Positions 21,855 through 32,587 of a stretch of 64,000 nucleotides of DNA are shown here, piece by piece. This stretch comes from Zygnema cylindricum (taxonomy: Eukaryota > Streptophyta > Zygnematophyceae > Zygnematales > Zygnemataceae), in contig JBBHKE010002277.1 in assembly GCA_037447655.1 (NCBI GenBank), positions 93,571-157,570 of the forward strand, given 5' to 3'. A model generated the notes under the pieces. The model saw only the letters and a list, made by a program, of their open reading frames with translations. It had not been told where the DNA came from and did no database searches. A program made the translations under genes and the position numbers. How positions within the stretch are numbered: the first letter of the stretch is position 1; each line of letters starts with the position of its first letter.

Positions 21855-22434
21855 TGTAGAAATTGATTGTACTTTTAGTATTTTCTAGGTCTAAAATAAA
21901 GTGTAAAAATGAAGCAGAGACAGTCTGTCTCTAACTTCTTGCTCCAACCCTCACACTTGTTGCAGTCATTGAGAAGTTGGAGACGAAGCTAGTGCCATGG
22001 CTGCCTATGCTATCCAGAGATTTACGAGGTAGTAAAGTAGTTGATTTACTAAAAGGAATGCTGTCACTTAGAGGATTTGATTGTGGTACCTATGGATAGG
22101 TAATGTCGCCTTTAGCCGATAGCCTCATCTTTTTAGTCTAGGACAAGTGGTAGACGATATAGAGTTTAACAATTTTATAAACGTTAACATATAGGCTAAT
22201 TCATTTAAACGATAACTATATACGGGATACATAGAGTCAGTTATGAAAAGTACGAATTACGAGTACGAAAAATAAATAAGTACCGCGCATTTGTTTCGAT
22301 AGCGAAACAAATACATCGCAAATATTTATGACCGCTATGATTGAAATCGACATTCAATCAGACGGCTAGAAAGAATGCTGAGATCGCGAAAGAAGATTTT
22401 GGCGGTTTATGGTCGCCGCCACATCGGATGACAC
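21855..22434 (+). repeat. Element G 3' LTR, truncated
   Basis: It starts TGTAGAAATTGATTG after the AAAATAAGGGGAG tract and is near-identical to the first 580 bp of 12192-13241, including the antisense tRNA-like segment (22070-22140). It is cut at 22434, just after the GGATGACAC motif, where unrelated gypsy-like coding sequence starts, so its promoter half is missing. Confidence 0.88.
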
Positions 22435-22548
22435 TAGGGGATTGCGGATCTCTCAGGTGTGGTGAGCACCACAGAGAAACTGGTTGATATCCTGCAGTCG
22501 CAGAATCAGGCTGCCGCGGGGGCTTGACTCGTCACGATAGATTGGGAG
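22435..22548 (+). pseudogene. Gypsy gag fragment before a solo LTR
   Basis: A short open segment reads GIADLSGVVSTTEKLVD and LQSQNQAAAGA. I assign it to the gypsy element only because the sequence on the far side of the intervening solo LTR (from 23547) carries the same target duplicate GGGAG and continues a gag-like frame. No diagnostic domain is seen. Confidence 0.45.
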
Positions 22549-23546
22549 TGTTGAAATCATTGGTTTAGGGAAGGTATTTTCAAGGTTTTAACTAGGTAAA
22601 ACAACTAAAAGAAAAAGCACAGGCAACCTGCCTCCACCTTCTCTCGCTAACCCCCATACTTGTTGTAGTCTTTGAAAGAGAGAGAGGGCGGTGGAGTCAT
22701 GGTTGACTCAGCTCCATAGGCAGGACTAAAGAGTGACCTTAGTCACTCTGAACAAAGAGGTTGAGTCCGGCAAGACTCGAACCTCTGACCGGCACAGCGA
22801 GGCGTAGCCGTCAGCTCTTACCGGTCTGTCGTAGTAGTCCGTTAGGATACATTGTGTTTGATAGCTATTTAAACATTAGCAAGATCATTAATTCGTTCAA
22901 CGTAATTGTAATAAGGACATAGAAACTAGTTGAGATTCAGTGCGTATGAAACAAATGTACCAGACATTTGTTATTTTGGACGGCAAACATTAAAAAGCTC
23001 TTTGGATTCGACGGTCCGCATCATCGCCGCGATCCCGGAATAGCCGCCTTGGCGGTTTTTAGACGTGACATGACCTGTCGACACGTGGCAAGATATTATT
23101 GGGAAGCAAAAATCTTAGGGAGCGGGAGAACAAGTCTGGAGGAGACAGACATCCACTCCATGGCCTTGTCATACATAGACCGTACAGAAAGTACATCGGC
23201 CCTAGTACCTTTCTGTACTGTACAGTCTTCTGATTGGTTTGTACATCAGCAGATAGGGGGTTGAGAGAAGGGTTTAGGACTTAGAGGATTGAGGAAGTAG
23301 CCGCCTCTCTCCCAACAAGCTTGTACAAATATTGGCATGTTCGCCACTTTATAATTAATTCCTTGGTTGGGCATTTTCAGTGATTCTTTTATCTTTGGAC
23401 TCAAGGGAGTCCAAACTTCACAGGGGTGCAGTTAGATTAACTATTTGTCTGCTTGGGTAGTAGTGATCCAAGTTGAAAGAGGGCTAGCCAAAAGTTATCT
23501 AGAGGCTTCCTGAATTCAGTGATCCAATGGGGGACACAGAATTGTA
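22549..23546 (+). repeat. Solo copia-type LTR with GGGAG target duplication
   Basis: The 998-bp LTR starts TGTTGAAATCATTGG and ends ACAGAATTGTA (CA changed to TA). GGGAG occurs at 22544-22548 and 23547-23551. It belongs to a distinct subtype of the lineage with an antisense tRNA-like region at 22750-22840, CACGTG at 23083, GTAC palindromes at 23190-23225, and a Cys-free 3' end different from the others. No internal sequence accompanies it, so it is a solo LTR left after LTR-LTR recombination. Confidence 0.82.
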
Positions 23547-25420
23547 GGGAGGCTCTTTAAGAGAATAGGAAAAAGGCACTTGAACATGAATTATTCCTCA
23601 TTCAAGAGGCTAGACGGAGATCGAAGGGATCCTTAGTGGAAAAGTTGCTCCTCCTTATAGGACACGTCCCTTTGCTAGAGGATAACCTCAAGGTCAGGCA
23701 ACTCCTTCTACAAATCAAGCTCTAAGGAATTCACCGAGACCTAGACCGAATTCTCCTTTTCACCGGGAAGGGGAGGGGTTGGGTGTAGATCTACTTGGTA
23801 GCTTTGCAGCTGCTACCATTAAGCGTCGTACCTTTGTCACTGTGGTGGGATCTTCCGCTGTGGAGGACGTGGTGCAACTAGAACACGACCGGAGACTACA
23901 CATTTCCCTTGGAATGTCCACTCCTCCACCATCACCACCTCACTCCTCCTCCCTTTCGCCATCATTTTCTCCTTCTACAGCAGTCCGTGGGTCACCGGAC
24001 CCGCCTGTCTTACCCTACAAACACGACGTTCCCGCCTGCTCACCTCCTCACAGGCGTTCCCCTTTTACTAGCTAAAGAACTCCACCTCGCGAGACATCCT
24101 GGAGGCGAACTAGGAGACAAACGCCTTATCCTACCGGGCCCTTGCACTCTCCGTCTCCGCCACCGTCCATGCCATAAAAGCCTTTGAACATACCTCGTTT
24201 CCACATCCCTTTGGTGGAGACACTTTAAAGTGAGGAACAATACTCTCCCAGACATAGAGGAGCAAGAAATTCAACATCTCTTTTAACAGCAAGACTATCC
24301 TCAGCGGGGGGGGGGATCCCAGTTGTTTCACCCGGCCTTCCTATCGGAGGAGGAAGTGGCTGAAATCTAGAAGGTGCAGATCTAGGAGCAATTTCACCGG
24401 CTTTGTTTGTCAACCCCACCAGACCAGCCTCTCCACAATTCACCAACCTTGTGGAGGAGGAGAAAGAAATGGGTGACATAAGGATCTTTACGGGAGATAG
24501 CTCGGGGATCGCTTTCTTTGATTTTGAATTGCTTTGGAAATCTTTCACCCTTCAATAAATATAGGGGCGGAGCCTTTCTTGATGACTTCGAGACCACTCT
24601 TTTCCCCATGATAGTCAACTACCTTTCAGGAGGTGGTTTGGCGGACTACAAGGAGGGACAACCACTCTTGATGGCTCCTAGCATCAAGATTTCAGACACA
24701 GCTCTCGATGCGGCGATTTTACAAGCTAAAGTCGACTTGGTTGCTGTCGCGGCAACACCTGTAACAGCCACTTTTACAGATGATATGAAGCTGCAGGCAC
24801 ATGGAAGAGCCTATGTCAACCAGCTACAAGCTACTCAAGCCGGGCGGGCTGCAACTTGAATGGTCGCAAATCCCAACCCTTCTACCTCTCTTCTAAACAT
24901 ATGGAGGCTCCTCTACACAGAGAGAAATGAGTTTCACGGAATTTTGATGCTTGAAAAATGAGACGCCTCAAACCTTTTTCAATAGGATCTCAAGCCTTTG
25001 CCAGAAGACAAAACTGTCAACTATTGACCTTCCTACAATGGCAACCAAATATTTTATCGCTGTCCGAAATTCTTTCCGACCTACAAGGCAAACAATTCTC
25101 GATAATTGGATTGCAGGGCAGGCAATTTAGGACATCAATCCCTCGGCTAAGGAAATCTCCTTGGTACTCATAAAACCATTTCGTCCACAGTGAGGCTCGA
25201 GAAAAGGCTGTCACCGGCAAAGCTATAGCAAACTTCTTCGAGTTTTCCGAATAAACTTCTTTAAGCAATCAGGAACAAGAGGAACTTCAAGCTTTGTGGA
25301 AGCTTAAAGGCAAACGGGCGGCTGATAACGGATCAAAAGCAGCCATTGGGGCTGATGACAGGATTATTTTCATTAATTGCCTGAATTGCCATCAAAGAGG
25401 CCATAGGTGGAAACGCTTGT
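23547..25420 (+). pseudogene. Ty3/gypsy gag, first part
   Basis: Gag of the methyltransferase-carrying gypsy element, in pieces. Seen are a proline-rich open stretch 23779-24075 (LLGSFAAATIKRRTFVTVV, PSPPHSSSLSPSFSPS), an open stretch 24518-24859 (LSPFNKYRGGAFLDDFET, VNYLSGGGLADYKEGQP, LQAHGRAYVNQLQATQAG), and at 25383-25420 the first zinc knuckle CLNCHQRGHRWK with its last Cys exactly at the break. Frameshifts and stops separate them. Assignment to gypsy rests on the two-knuckle layout and the downstream domains, since gag itself is poorly conserved. The frame is interrupted at 25420 and resumes near 32588. Confidence 0.6.
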
Positions 25421-26560
25421 TGTTTTTGAAAAGTTAGTTTCGTGCGAACACGGTGTTTCGTGCGTACGCATTTACGTGATATACTATGGAGGCTCGAAAG
25501 GATTTGCGGATTGGGGGAGTAAGTGTACAAGCAAAATTAAAGTGACGTGTGAGTGGCGCGAACAAACATTTGAAAATATACGGCGGATCGCGAAGCGATC
25601 CGATATAAAATATGAATTGTTTGAAACGTACGAAGTACAAATGAAGTGACGCGAAGAAGCGTACGAAAAACAGAATGCGACAAGCTAAAATATTACGTCG
25701 CACGTACAAAACAGTTTGCGACAGGCGCATTTATTGCAAACGACGTATATTCAGTACGGAAAAGATTTAGAAGGTACGGATTAATTTTTGGCAGTAGTTC
25801 GAGGTACACGTGGAGGGCGGACGGTGTCCGCCGATGTTTTCAAGAGATCGTATTGTTTGATGACGTGTTATTAAGTGGACTGTACATATGCGATGTCAGT
25901 TCACTACGTGGACTTATCGACAAGTGACTAAGCAAGTTGTCACTTATGACGCGGATTTATGGATGCGTCGGTGTAAATATTGGAGTAACATTGTTTTGTC
26001 TTTTACATCATTATAAATTAGTGTTGATTATGATGTTTTTATTTAAGTGATCAATTAGGGTTTTGATAGTTTAATTTGTGTGTGTACAATATCATACTTG
26101 TAGACAAGTGTACGCTTACGATTGCTTGACTCTCACGTGTACACTTACGATTAGTTTACTCTTACTAAAAGGTTATTATGCGTAAATAAGATTTAGTGAC
26201 AGTAACGTAATTTACGTTGGTTATTTTGACACTTAGTGATTCATTGACAGCTCACAAGTGTATATATAGGAATGAGCTTTGTTAGAAATTAATCATCAAT
26301 GCTGGTTAGTAAAGTGGGGACCGAAGATGTAGTATTTTAGGGTTGTCGATTAGGTCATGCACTTTGAATGATATAATGATTATACCTTGATTATACTCTT
26401 GTTTATGTGTGATGCTTTGTTTTTATTATTTATGTTATTTTATATATGTTTGATATGCATTGTTTATGCATTTGTCCTAGGGTTTGTTTATGTCGATTAT
26501 TCCATCAAACCTTAGATATTGTCATAGGGTTTATTTATGTTGATTATTCCATGAAACCCT
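25421..26560. repeat. Unclassified AT-rich insertion, left part
   Basis: This stretch splits the gypsy gag between its two zinc knuckles. It has no recognisable protein. It contains several tacg/cgta-rich short repeats (25430-25760), a pair of direct ~40-bp repeats ending in AAACCCTAAA-like sequence (about 26478-26516 and 26524-26562), and TATA-like tatatata near 26275. It begins TGTTTTTGAAAAG right after the gag, which could be an LTR start, but I could not find a matching CA end or target duplicate. The young copia element is inserted at its right end. Confidence 0.5.
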
Positions 26561-26565
26561 AAATG

Positions 26566-27404
26566 TGTTGTCTTTTGGAAAGCTCTCAGTCTCAGAGCAG
26601 CGCAGCAGCGCAGCAACTATACAGACAGCAGCGCAGCTGCTATACGGAAAAGCAGCGCAGCTGCTATACCGCAGAGCTGCGCAGCAGCGCAGCAGCAGAG
26701 CAGCGCAGCAGCGAAGCTGCGATACTGACAGGACAAACGCAGCTGCGGTCACTTTGGATAAGATCCGTACAGACAACGCAGCTGCTACTATCTTGGATAT
26801 GATTTGGTGCAAGACACCGTAGCCGCGGGTGATATAAATGTGATCCGGTACGGGACAACGCAGCTGCGATTAATATGAATCTAGTCAACGGACGAGATTC
26901 ATAAGAGTATCACAAATGACTTAGCCGACAAGTATTTGTACAGTAACTTAATATAGATTCTGAGTAATATTGACTGTACAATGATAGATTGGGTTGGCAC
27001 GATCAAGGACACGTAGATCTCAGTAGGTGGGTTGATTTTGGACGTACCTCTCAGGTACACTGTTATCGGCGGTAGAACACCGAAAGTATAAGACTTAGGA
27101 CTTAGAGCATTTTTATGTATCCAGACTTCCAAGTAGTAAAACTGCAGACAGTTTTTTGGGAAACTTCTGAGTATTATATCTAGAGTGTTGTTGGGTCAAT
27201 TGTGCTGAAACTTTGGGAATTGTCAGTGTTTATGTTACTCTATATTCTCATGGAGTTTTGTGAGATTTGGATGCTTGTATAAAAATTGTTGATCACTTAA
27301 GAACAGCTGTTTGGTAGGATTCTTGATAGCTTCTGAGAGTGTATCATGTCTACTTCTACTATTACTGCTGCTCCTCCACCTGCACCGGTGGTTGTAGAAC
27401 AACA
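26566..27404 (+). repeat. Young copia 5' LTR
   Basis: It starts TGTTGTCTTTTGG and ends GTAGAACAACA. The first 300 bp are packed with GCAGC and CGCAGCTGCG palindromes. The Gag start codon (27346-27348) lies 59 bp before the LTR end, so the first 19-20 Gag codons are LTR-encoded. Confidence 0.94.
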
Positions 27405-28584
27405 GGTTATGGGCCTGTCATCAAGAATTCCTATCTTTTCCGGGGATAAGTATGTTTACTGGGCGGATATGGTGGAGACACATTTTGAAAATGTCAATCT
27501 TTTGGATATATTGGATGGTTCTTTGGATGAATCTGATCCGTCATGGTCTAAGAAAAATACGCATGCTCGTTCTATTTTGAAATTTTGTATATCTGAGGAC
27601 TTAGCCATGTCTCGGATAAAAATGAAAAAAGCAATTGATATCTGGAAATCCATTAAAAGTGATTATGAAAAGGCTAATGTTCTGGAAGAACTTCTATTGG
27701 TTGGAAAAATTTGGGACTATAAGTACACTGGCGGTACAATGGCTGAATATTCTAACAAATTTCGTATTCTTATAGATGCACATGCTTGTGCCGGTGGGGT
27801 GTTTTCTCAGTTTCAACAGGCAGCATTGCTCATGCGGGGTCTCCCTCCTAGTATGAAAGGAGCATCTGACATGCTCAAACAGAAAGATAAAGCTAGCTGG
27901 ACCTTACAGTTAGCAATCAATATTTTATTAGAGGAGGAAGCTACATCTAATATTCTCAATGTTGAGCAAGTAGAGGCTTTTAATTCAGAATTTGGAAAGA
28001 ACGGTCAATTTAATCAGCAAAGTAATCAGTTTACCCAATTCAGACAGTTTAATCTGGGGGGAAATAGAAAATCCAACAATGCATGTTTTTATTGTAGTGA
28101 GAGAGGTCATGGATACAAATACTGTCCTAAACTTAAACAAGCTAACAATACAGGTTTATACAGGCCAGGATGGCAACAAAGTCAGTTTTACAAAAACTTC
28201 ACGAGGCCTAAACCTCGTGGAAATGCACTGTTTTCAGCTTCTTCATCACTCCAAGACGAAACTCTGACATTTTCTGAGGAGGACGACACGGATCTATTCG
28301 CTATGGCGGCAGCAATGGAAGGTGCAAAGGACCCTGGATGGATTATGGATACAGGAGCGTCAGCGCATATGTGTTGGAACAAGGCCATCTTCAAAAATCT
28401 GAAAGCAACGCCGGAGAAAAATATTTATTATGCTTGTGGAATGAGTGTCCAAACTCGTGCAATGGGTGATGTGTCCTTGCTAGTTGATGTGGATGGAAAA
28501 CCAATTGAAAGGACTCTTCACAATGTCTTATTTGTGCCTGACTTTAAGAAAAATCTGTTTTCTACGTCGTTGGTTGAGAGTTAA
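27346..28584 (+). pseudogene. Young copia gag and protease
   Basis: A 412-codon frame starts at an ATG inside the 5' LTR (MSTSTITAAPPPAPVVVEQQ) and crosses the primer-binding block (VMG). Gag UBN2-like region covers residues about 25-215 (RIPIFSGDKYVYWADM, NKFRILIDAHACAGG, LLMRGLPPSMKG). A CCHC knuckle CFYCSERGHGYKYC is at about residues 247-260. Protease follows with active site WIMDTGASAHMC at about residues 331-342 and FVPDFKKNLFSTSLVES at the end. TAA at 28582-28584 stops it. The same frame continues at once into GFEVSLKNGRQVV, so the stop is probably a point mutation in a longer gag-pol frame. Programmed stop suppression is the alternative. Confidence 0.93.
27405..27415 (+). other. Primer-binding site of the young copia element
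   Basis: GGTTATGGGCC follows the LTR without spacer. It has the same 11 first bases as the primer site of the dominant lineage and again matches the complement of the initiator tRNA-Met anticodon arm, but the match ends earlier (TGTC follows instead of CACC). Confidence 0.65.
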
Positions 28585-30003
28585 GGCTTTGAGGTCAGTT
28601 TGAAAAATGGTCGGCAGGTTGTTAGCAAAAACGGCAAGGTTGCGGTTACAGGTACTAGAGATAGTAACAAGATGTATCGCATGGATATGGCTAATACAAA
28701 AGAAAATGATGTTCTGTACTCCGGTGTTTTGCACTCAGATGAGTTGTGGCATAAAAGATTAGGCCATGTCAACTATGATAGTTTGAAAAAAATGGTTGTT
28801 GCTGGAAAGATAGAGGGTGTATCAATCACAGATGGGCCGGTCAAAACTTGCGATGGTTGCGCTTTAGGCAAAATCCACAGATTGCCATTTCCTAACGAGT
28901 CTGAGCATCGGTCGACCAAACTTTTACAACAAATTCATTCGGATGTCTTTGGTCCGGCGAAGGTTCCTTCTGCCGGAGGAATGAAATATATTGTCACCTT
29001 CACAGATGATTTCTCACGGTTTACAAAAGTTTACTTCATGAAGGAGAAGAGTGAAGTGTTTGGTCACTTCAAACACCATAAAGCATGGGCTGAAAAACTT
29101 CATAATTCATCTATTTTGCAGCTCAGATCGGACAATGGTGGTGAATATACATCAAAAGAGTTTGAAACCTTTTTACTCGAGGAAGGCATTAGTCATCTAC
29201 TGACTGTTCCATATTCACCGGAACAAAATGGGGTGTCGGAACGGCTGAATAGAAATCTCACGGAAAGCTCTAGATCTATGCTCGCCGATGAAGGTGTGGA
29301 TCCGAAATTCTGGGCTGAGGCTCTAAATTGTGCAGTTTATATTAAAAATAGGATAGGATCAAGATCGGTAGAAACAACTCCTTACGAAATCTGGACGGGT
29401 AGCAAACCAGATGTTAGCCATTTCAAGGTCTTTGGTAGTCAATGCTTTATATTATATACGTCTACGGATAGATGGAAAATGGAACCGAAGGAATTACCGG
29501 GTATTCTGTTAGGATATGATGATCACTCGAAAGGTTATAGAGTCTTTGTGTTTGAAAGGCAGAAAATAGTTGTAGCTAGAAACATCATTGTTAAGGATGA
29601 ACTAGACTCCATAGATTTATTTCAAATGACAGAGCAGCAAAGGCAACAGAAAGTACAGGAGTATGTCATCTTAGATTGCATGCAGGAACTTGTCCCGCAG
29701 ATTCTACAAACTCCGGTAATGACTCACGAATCAGACTCCCTCCAACTTCCTCACCAACTTTGGGTCCAGACGGACCAAGAGCAGTCAATACAGACGGAAC
29801 GCAACCAGCGCAATCACGAACACACGGATCGCAACCAGCGCAATCAGCAAGACACGGATCGCAACCAGCGCAACCAGCGCAATCAGCGCAATGCGCGGGA
29901 TCCGACGATCTCAGCCTCAGAATTTCCGGGGGGAAGAAGATCAAGCAGCCGCCTGCAAGCAAGCTCTCACTTTGCCTACTCGCAGTCTCAGGGGAGCCCT
30001 TGA
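28585..30003 (+). pseudogene. Young copia GAG-pre-integrase and integrase
   Basis: This is in the same frame as gag. Its zinc region reads LWHKRLGHVNYDSLKK and CDGCALGKIHRLPFP (H-H-C-C). The integrase core has catalytic Asp in IHSDVFGP, Asp in LRSDNGGEY and Glu in SPEQNGVSERLNR, the D,D-35-E pattern. The C-terminal region reads FWAEALNCAVYIKNRI, HFKVFGSQCF, GILLGYDDHSKGYRVF. A downstream NQRN/DTDRNQRN repeat (29800-29895, DNA repeat cgcaaccagcgcaat) is likely a local expansion in the linker. It ends at a TGA after QSQGSP, because of a one-base shift near 29990. The next frame continues the linker. Confidence 0.93.
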
Positions 30004-30032
30004 CCATCCAAGAAGCTTTCTCATCACCATAG

Positions 30033-31571
30033 CAGAATCACTGGATTGAGGCGGCAAACGACGAAATGAAGTCGATCATGGAGGCTCAAACATGGGAGCT
30101 CGTGGACCTTCCTCCAGACCGAAAAGCGATCGGCAGCAAATGGGTATTCAAGGTGAAGTTAAATCCCGATAACACCATTGAACGCTATAAGGCCAGACTT
30201 GTGGCGAAGGGGTACAATCAAAAGGAAGGAATCGATTTTGAAGAAACATTTTCTTTGGTTGTAAGATTTCCAACAGTTAGGATTTTGCTGTCGCTAGCTG
30301 CTATAGAAGATATGGAAATTCATCAGATGGATGTAAAAACGACCTTTTTGCATGGAGAACTAGAAGAGACCATTTACATGCAGCAGCCTGAAAAGTATGT
30401 AGAACCAGGAAAAGAGCACTTAGTATGCAAGTTGCTAAAATCTTTGTACGGCCTGAAACAGGCCCCGAGACAGTGGAATATAAAGCTTGATGAATTCTTG
30501 ACTAGTCTAGGATTTCAAAGGATAAGTTCTGATCACTCTGTCTACGTTCTAAAGGGTGAAAATAGGATAGTGTATATAGCGGTATATGTAGATGATTTGC
30601 TATTAATTAGCAAATCAATGGCTGAAATTAACAAAATCAAAACTGCTCTAAACTCACGGTTCGAGATGAAAGACCTCGGTGAGGCAAAATATATTTTGGG
30701 TATCCAGGTAGAGAGGGACAGAAATAAGAAAATAATAAAATTGACTCAAAAAGAGGCTATTGGAAACATGTTAGATGAGTACGGAATGCGGGGGGCAAAA
30801 TGGTGTTTAACTCCAATGGAGTTTCGGCAGAAGTTAGAGGGAGAAGAGACAGAACCAGGTGTTATTGTTAGCGAGTATTTAGAATCAGGGGAGAATGATC
30901 CTATGGCAATAATACCTTATAGACAGATAGTGGGAAGCTTAATATACTTCATGAACTGTACCCGTCCTGACATTGCTGCAGCAGTCGGGGTACTGAGTAG
31001 GAGTCTAGAAAATCCGAGAAAATCTGATCTGGATGCAGCAAAGAGAGTCTTAAGATATTTGGCAGGAACTAAAGATCTCAAACTCACTCTAGGCGGAGGA
31101 GAAATCAAGCTGCAAACATGGAGTGATGCAAGCTATGGCGACATGCCAAGCCGGAAATCTACCACGGGATTTGTTCTACAAATTGGGAACGGTACTTGCT
31201 GCTGGAGCAACAAACTTCAAAAGGTGACAGCACAATCGACAATGGAGTCGGAATATATGGCAGCAAGCTCGGCCCTCAAAGAACTCTTATGGGTAAAATC
31301 CATGTTACAAGAACTAGGATACATGCAAGTTGGTCCACAGGTGATCTGGTGTGATAACCAGGCTGCCATTGCCATTGCTTCTAACCCGAGTCATCACTTC
31401 AAAAGCAAGCACATGGATGTACGATTACACTTTCTAAGAGAAAAAGTGTTCTCTAGAGTGATTAAATTATGTTACTTACCAGATGCAAAAATGATTGCTG
31501 ATATGCTCACTAAAGCTCTTCCTGCTCCTAAGCTGAAGTATTGTAGGGAAGCAGTGGGATTAAGTGAATAG
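30033..31571 (+). pseudogene. Young copia reverse transcriptase and RNase H
   Basis: The open frame is longer than 500 codons. RT blocks are WELVDLPPDRKAIGSKWVFKV, RYKARLVAKGYNQKEGIDFEE, MDVKTTFLHGELEETIYMQQP, SLYGLKQAPRQWN, YIAVYVDDLLLIS (YVDD catalytic box), MKDLGEAKYILGIQVERD and EAIGNMLDEYGM. RNase H has TWSDASYGD (catalytic Asp), GFVLQIGNGTCCWSNKLQKV, STMESEYMAASSALKELLW, WCDNQAAIAIASNPSHHFKSK and DMLTKALPAPKLKYCREAVGL. It ends TAG at 31569-31571. A TAG at 30030-30032 separates it from the upstream linker in the same frame. The enzyme core itself looks intact. Confidence 0.94.
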
Positions 31572-31666
31572 TTGAATTGCTGCACTGCTATATTCCTATG
31601 CTGCGATACTGCGCTAGTTTATCACCGCAGCTGCGCTGGTATACTGAGTCTAAAGCTTTAGGGGAG
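31572..31666 (+). other. 3' untranslated stretch and polypurine tract of young copia
   Basis: A non-coding stretch with ctgcgctg motifs leads to the purine-rich tract ending ttaggggag at 31658-31666, immediately before the 3' LTR. Confidence 0.8.
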
Positions 31667-32489
31667 TGTTGTCTTTTGGAAAGCTCTCAGTCTCAGAGCA
31701 GCGCAGCAGCGCAGCAACTATACAGACAGCAGCGCAGCTGCTATACGGAAGAGCAGCGCAGCTGCTATACAGCAGAGCTGCGCAGCAGCGCAGCAGCGAA
31801 GCTACGATACTGACAGGACAAACGCAGCTGCGGTCACTTTGGATAAGATCCGTACAGACAACGCAGCTGCTACTATCTTGGATATGATTTGGTGCACGAC
31901 ACCGCAGCCGCGAGTGATATAAATGTGATCCGGTACGGGACAACGCAGCTGCGATTAATATGAATCTAGTCAACGGACGAGATTCATAAGAGTATCACAA
32001 GTGACTTAGCCGACAAGTATTTGTACAGTAACTTAATATAGATTCTGAGTAATATTGATTGTACAATGATAGATTGGGTTGGCACGATCAAGAACACGTA
32101 GATCTCAGTAGGTGGGTTGATTCTGGACGTACCTCTCAGGTACACTGTTATCGGCGGTAGAACACCGAAAGTATAAGACTTAGGACTTAGAGCATTTTTA
32201 TGTATCCAGACTTCCAAGTAGTAAAACTGCAGACAGTTTTTTGGGAAACTTCTGAGTATTATATCTTGAGTGTTGTTGGGTCAATTGTGCTGAAACTTTG
32301 GTAGTTGTCAGTGTTTATGTTACTCTATATTCTGATAGAGTTTTGTGAGATTTGGATGCTTGTATAAGAATTGTTGATCACTTAAGAACAGCTGTTTGGT
32401 AGGATTCTTGATAGCTTCCGAGAGTGTATCATGTCTACTTCTACTACTACTGCTGCTCCTCCACCTGCACCGGTGGTTGTAGAACAACA
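31667..32489 (+). repeat. Young copia 3' LTR
   Basis: At 823 bp it matches 26566-27404 except for a 16-bp shorter GCAGC array and scattered substitutions. It ends GTAGAACAACA, followed by the AAATG target duplicate. It also contains the LTR-encoded start codon (32431-32433), which here reads 20 codons and runs into flanking DNA. Confidence 0.94.
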
Positions 32490-32494
32490 AAATG

Positions 32495-32587
32495 TTGTTG
32501 TATGTTAAATGGAGGATGCATTTCATATGATTGTTCATTGGCCTAGCTTCGCTTAGCTTCTTGCATGATAGTTTGGGTGGCTTCTGC
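32495..32587. repeat. Unclassified AT-rich insertion, right part
   Basis: This is the remaining part of the segment that interrupts the gypsy gag. It holds no coding sequence or recognised motif. Its right limit is set only by where gag-like coding (YFRPKNNNAAPGNS) resumes. Confidence 0.4.

Larger units (their letters stand above)
26566..32489 (+). mobile_element. Near-intact young Ty1/copia retrotransposon
   Basis: The element is 5924 bp: 5' LTR 26566-27404, internal 27405-31666, 3' LTR 31667-32489. It has exact target duplicates, a primer-binding site, a polypurine tract, and a complete gag-protease-integrase-RT-RNase H order. The LTRs differ by few substitutions plus a length change of 16 bp inside a GCAGC-type repeat, which indicates a much more recent insertion than its neighbours. 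Three coding lesions remain (stop near 28582, frameshift near 29990, stop at 30030), so this copy is probably not autonomous. Its LTR is unrelated in sequence to the dominant lineage, but gag and pol are clearly related. Confidence 0.95.
26561..32494 (+). other. Target-site duplication AAATG around the young copia element
   Basis: AAATG at 26561-26565 and 32490-32494 flanks the two LTRs exactly. This fixes the element limits to the base. Confidence 0.93.

Noticed and set aside
22750-22840. Functional tRNA gene on the minus strand
   Set aside because: It is the LTR tRNA-like module. Arms are incomplete and the sequence is shared in position with the other LTRs.
24040-24618. Minus-strand Arg/Ser-rich frames in the gypsy gag region
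   Set aside because: They are opposite to the gag reading, with no domain and no support from neighbours.
26531-26888. Cys/Ala-rich and Gln/Ser-rich open frames in the LTR
   Set aside because: They come from the GCAGC repeat of the young copia LTR read in six frames, and occur again at 31577-31973.
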